Origin: Lactarius indigo
Taxonomy: Eukaryota; Basidiomycota; Agaricomycetes; Russulales; Russulaceae
Assembly (NCBI GenBank): GCA_025766275.1
Contig: JAFKAC010000002.1
Location: 2,728,001-2,792,000, forward strand
Direction of reading: 5' to 3'
Length of the DNA: 64,000 nucleotides
A model generated the notes under the pieces. The model had not been told where the DNA came from. It made no database searches and saw nothing but the letters and a program-made list of their open reading frames with translations. The translations under genes were made by a program, and so were the position numbers. Shown here piece after piece: positions 59,595 through 64,000 of the stretch; position 1 is the first letter of the stretch, and each line of letters opens with the position of its first letter.

Positions 59595-62500
59595 CTATGC
59601 ACTACTGAGAAGGCTGTTCAGCGCCCTCTGGAAGTCATATGAATTAGCCTCCAGAGCAGCAACGGCCTGTGTGCGACTGAAACCCATACTGCATAGCTGC
59701 TTCACAGGTTCGACGTCGTCGTCAACCGAGGGCGATGTCCTTCTCACGTTCTCGTCAACGATCGGGGCCAGGTGCTGCTGGGATAGCTGTGAAGGTGGCT
59801 GTGAGTCTTGTGTCTTTTTTCTCTTCCCAAACCCCGGAAGGCGGATCTGAGGACAAGCGTCAACTCCTTTTGCTTTCAAGGTAAAACAACAAAAGCACTT
59901 ACGCTCAACTTTGAGTGCCGCCCTTGGTCCTTGCCCTTGTCCCCACTTTCCCTGGAAGACGACGTGGAAGTCCTCGCCTTTGGGGACGCCATCCGGGGCG
60001 GTGGAGAGGCCTCGCGGGGTGGCGAAAGTGGAAAGCTTACTGTATCATGGGGTGACGTGGGCACATGGACGGGGGAACTCGGGGCAAACGTGGACAAGGT
60101 AGAGGGTGACTCAGTCGCTTGCGGGACCGATGAGGTTCGGGAGGATGTAGTCTTGAACCCACTATCCCCTTGTGTTGTATTAGAGCCAAAGGCGCTCTCA
60201 AATGTGAGGCTCGGGGGCACATCCGCACTGGGCCGAGGTTGACCCGGCGCAGCTGGGGTCGCGGCTACGGCTACAGGCGAAAGGCTGGACGAAAAGGCGT
60301 CCTCGAACGAGAATGGCTTGGATTCGACGACTGGAGGAAGGGTAGGAAGGCCATCAACGGCAGATGCTGCGGGGGTTGAGCTCGTAGTGACTTGCTGGGG
60401 GATAAATGTGGTTTCAAAGCCTGACCCCACAGGCGGGGAGGACGAAGATTTAATAATGCCGCTACTGCTCGTTGGCGGGGGCGGGAATGCGGTCGAGCCA
60501 GAGGGAGACACGGCAACGACTGGGGGAGAAACGCTCGCGCTTTCTTTGCCGAAGTCAAATTCTGCGTCGAACCCAGGGTCAGTTGAGAACTTGTTCTCTG
60601 TGGCGACAGGCTCTGCGCCTGGAAAGCCGCCGAATGCCTCGTTAAAGTCGGTGAGACCCGCGACCTTTGCAGATTCCAGAGAGACCCCAAATGGGGAGGT
60701 GGCAGTCGCAAAGGGGCTGGCATTTTGCGTAGGGACCGGAGGGAACGGATTGGTGCTCTGGGCATCAGTGGCCTTTGATGGAGTGACGACAGCTGTCATG
60801 GGCACGAATGACGCTTCGAAACCGGTTTGGGGTGACGCATGTCCGTTACTAGCTGGTGTTTCCTTCCCCGCGTTGGCCTTATTTGGGGCAAGACCAGCCA
60901 AAGTTGCAAGAGGGGTCTCATCTTCGCTATCTTCGTCGCTCGAGTCAGACTCGTCCACATCGAGCTCTTTAAGTGATGTGTTGATGTCGGTATGAGTTCC
61001 CAATGGTTGGTCAATTGACGGCGGTGCAGAAGGGGCGCCAGCTGGTGGGAGCTTCAGAACGTCTGGTTCTCCAGGCGGAGACTGTGCCCCGGCTCCAAGA
61101 GCATCTAGGGCAGACATTGGTGGCGTGCTAAACAGATCCTGGTCGCTGGAAGGTGGTGACAATTCTTCGTTCGTTATAGCTTGCAATTCGCCCCCAATCT
61201 TCGGAGTGGACAGTGTCAAATCTTCCTCGGGATTGGTCGGGATGTTGTCAACGTCGGGTGCACGTCTCACTTCTTCGCCACCACCGAAAACTTGATCGAA
61301 ACTGAATGTATTGTCAGTCGTAGTACCTTCGTTCGGTACGGATGTTGCACCGGCCGGGGTGGGGATGGATGGATTAGCGAAAGGGAGGAATGGTGATTGC
61401 GACCGCGAACCGGAGCCTGCAGCGAGTCGTAGTTCAAACGGATTGTTGCTCTTTGGCCCCAGAGAACCACTGTTGGAACCAGGACTTCCTGGGGTACCCG
61501 GCAGTGGCTGCGTCGCAGCAAATGTGACGCTGTCTCCCGATAGCGAAGGCGAAGAGGTAAGAGGCAGTCCGTTCGATCCAGTTGCTACGGTGGGTTCGGC
61601 AGCAAGTTCTGCCTCCGCGCTCTCTAGCTCCTTTGTGATTGCCTCAGCTTCAGCTACTGCCTCCTGAAGTTCTTGAGATATCTTGCTCTTCTCTGCTTCT
61701 CTTGTGGAGAGCTGCTTCTTAGCGATTGCCAAAAGACCCTTCTGTTGCTTTGCGTCTTTCTTCGCCTTCTCGATTTCAACCTTGACTTGTTCGATCACGG
61801 AACCCGTCTCAGTCATCTTCCGTTGAAGCTCGCGCACTTCCTCTTTATCGCGCAACAGGCCCTGCTCTACTTCGGCTTTTTCGACGCGGATAGCACTAAG
61901 ATCACTCTCAGCGCGAATGAGCTCCTCTCTGGCCTTCTGGATTTGAGAGGTCTGGTTGCTGAAACGCTCGCGAAGAGTGCTGAGAAGACGGGATTCGGTT
62001 TCATAAGCTGCCTTGGCTGAACTCAGCTGAGTTTGAAGGGTGGAGAGCTGAGCTGCTTGGTCTTGGACGGTAGCCTCAACAGTGCTCCTTTCGGTCTTCG
62101 TGTTCTCAAGAGAACGAGTCGTTGACTGCAACTGGTTCTGCAGATTTCCTATCTCGACCGAGTGATTATGGATCGCAACAGACGGGACTCCGGCCCCAGC
62201 ATCGTCGTCATCATCTAGGAGATCTTTGTTAGAAACTACAGCAAACTATGAGTCTTCTATCTCTCGAGCATAGAACATGAAATACCTGGGAAACCGAAAA
62301 CACCTCGTCCCGATGGGTGAGGCACTGTCGCCTGCGGGGGCGAAAATGACGACTGTGGGCTAAGGGGCCCGGTTCGTTGAGGTTGAAGAATCGCAGACTG
62401 CGGCTGGGACGCTGCGGGGGACGTAGGGCTGTCATCCCAGAGTAAATCCTTCAAGGTCTCTGAGGGGGGTGGGTGGAAAGGAGAGGTGGCGGGTACAGCT

Positions 62501-63958
62501 GCCATTCGCATAGATGGCGGTATCAAAGAAGGCGGTAAAGTAGACGGAAGGTCTTTCCCGGCGAGCTTTCCTATGATGAGGTGCATCGCAACAGCAAAAC
62601 CTTCACGAGTGAGACGCCCGTCATTGTTTAGATCAGCTAAATCCCTGCGCATGTTCGTAAGATGACATGGTTCCCGGTAGAAACAGTGTGGACGAATCTA
62701 ACCAAATCAAAGCGAGGTCATCCTCGGGGAGTTTTGAATCGATCATAAAAGGGACGGCAACATCACCCTCAATGTAGCCCCGCTTTTGCACGTCAAGGGT
62801 GTCAAAGAACTTGTCTGCATTAGCTTTCTCAGCGGGGGTGACATCCCATGCTGGTTGGGGTTGCGCAGCAGACGCAGCGGCAAACGGGCCCGGTGCCGGT
62901 GCCGGCGCATTCCGAGGCAGCTTAGTGGGACCAGTCTGGTGCTGCTGTAAGGCCGGTCCCGTGAACTGTTGTTGCAGAGGTTGGCCTGAATATTGGGGTT
63001 GTAGTGGCTTTCCTGTTAGCTGTGGTCGGACTACACTCGACCCATTATTCTGTGGGAAAGTGCCAGAGAGACCGGGGCTGAAAGAGCCACTGTTCCCGGT
63101 AGCATGAGAAGCAACAGCGCCGCCCGATGAGCCAGAAGCCATCTCATATAAACCAGGAGGGAGAGTTGTCGGAATGAAGGAAAGTTGTCCGGACATTGAA
63201 GCCTGGATGAGGTACATGGCAACTGTAAAGTCTGCAACATCCAGAGATCCACGGTTGTGTGTATCCGATAGATTCCTACAAGAGATGAATTAACAAGAGT
63301 AACTTGTCGTGACTCTAGCGAAACATGCCATATTTGAGAAAGCTTTTCAACAGGGAGCTTAGACTTGACAAATACTTCGCGTGCTTTCTCGCCTGCAGGC
63401 ACGGTATCAAAATAGGACGGATGCCAGAAAAGTCCGTGCTCGTACCCGAAAGAAGACCATTAACAGGACCGCATCCATTAAAGAGCCTCGCAAACTTGGC
63501 CTTGTCTTGGACAGTCAACGGAGGGGGGAGACGTGAACCCGGGGACTGGGGGGAGGGGCTGATAGCTCTACGAGGTTCCGAAGGTGAGGGGAATCCGTCA
63601 ATGACTGCAAGAGGGCCAGCTTTGGAAACGATTACAAGGGTCAGTCCGAAGATTCAAGGTAAGAAGACGCGTCGCGCTCACGTTTGTTGACTAGATCCGC
63701 TGAGATGGCATCGCCTTTCTGTGCCCAACCAAGAAGACGCACCGCAATCGAAACACCCTTTCGAGTGAGAAAACCTTGATTCTCCGCGTCTGCAATCCCC
63801 CAGATTTGACCTAATGTAGTGGCGTTGAGGTTGGCACCCCCGAAGACTTTGACAGCAACATCGCCGGTGATGACGCCAAACTTTTGAGGATCATGCTTGT
63901 TAAATATCTGGTTCACGAGAGCCGCCTCTCCTTGCGTTGGGGAGAAAGCTGAAGCCAT
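59595..63958 (-). CDS. EDE1: Ede1/Eps15-like endocytic scaffold (EH domains, coiled coil, UBA)
   Basis: Ede1 marks early clathrin endocytic sites. ATG 63958 ([20 protein letters not shown]) begins the first EH domain, with the calcium-loop-like [11 protein letters not shown]. The second EH domain spans about 63.5-63.2 kb ([21 protein letters not shown], then [10 protein letters not shown]). The third lies at 62.85-62.55 kb ([40 protein letters not shown]). A coiled coil fills 62.2-61.65 kb. A long Ser/Pro-rich tail contains NPF and SPF/DPF-like adaptor-binding motifs. The last exon is a UBA domain ([21 protein letters not shown]) ending LNSLLSSA at 59595. The long exon 59876-62131 is a single open frame. 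Complete in the window. Confidence 0.94.
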
Positions 63959-64000
63959 GGATAAGTGAAGTTACGAATACAAGTTGTCTGCCAGGTTCAA

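Noticed and set aside
60318..60995. 225-codon plus-strand open frame
   Set aside because: It lies opposite the long Ser/Pro-rich exon of EDE1 and is low-complexity mirror sequence with no motif.
1..64000. A dedicated defence, toxin or secondary-metabolite cluster
   Set aside because: Neighbouring genes are unrelated housekeeping functions with independent promoters; no synthase, NLR, toxin or viral gene was recognised.

Overview
The window is nuclear DNA of a filamentous basidiomycete fungus, most likely an agaricomycete. Genes on both strands are broken by many 45-70 nt spliceosomal introns. The gene set (two-PHD Rco1-like protein, Hook, striatin, Ede1 with EH and UBA domains, class II cAMP phosphodiesterase, GPI-type GH13 protein, Cdc50) is fungal, and one large extracellular-type alpha/beta hydrolase resembles a family I associate with agaricomycetes. 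I cannot place it to genus. I see no rRNA, tRNA, CRISPR or intact transposon. Gene coordinates run from start codon to stop codon and include introns; exons were joined by eye using GT-AG signals and family conservation.

Layout. 0-11.5 kb: an insulysin-like protease cut by the window edge (-), a large unrecognised tail-anchored protein (+), RPA1 (-), and indoleamine 2,3-dioxygenase (-). 11.5-13.9 kb has no recognisable gene. 13.9-24.4 kb: mitochondrial 3-hydroxyisobutyryl-CoA hydrolase (-) head to head with tubulin chaperone E (+), then an SRSF1-like SR protein, the cysteine desulfurase NFS1 and phosphoglycerate kinase (all -). 24.5-33.4 kb (+): an RG-rich protein, a DHX35-type DEAH helicase, an Rco1-like PHD protein and the flippase subunit CDC50. 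33.7-40 kb (-): Hook, a PITH-domain protein and an MFS sugar transporter. 40.6-50.6 kb (+): a GH13 alpha-amylase-like protein and the very large NOT1. 50.8-54.4 kb (-): a large alpha/beta hydrolase. 54.4-57.7 kb (+): TMA7 and striatin. 58.0-64.0 kb (-): cAMP phosphodiesterase PDE1 and endocytic scaffold EDE1.

Most of this is housekeeping: DNA replication, splicing, mRNA decay, glycolysis, Fe-S assembly, tubulin folding, vesicle and lipid traffic. I found no multigene cluster that looks like a new system. The points most worth a second look are a GH13 protein with both active-site histidines replaced, as in GPI-anchored fungal glucanotransferases, sharing a 615-bp divergent promoter with a sugar transporter; an apparent one-base insertion in striatin; a 9-nt microexon in TMA7; a perfect palindrome carrying two ACGCGT boxes; and a PITH protein with no legible thioredoxin domain.
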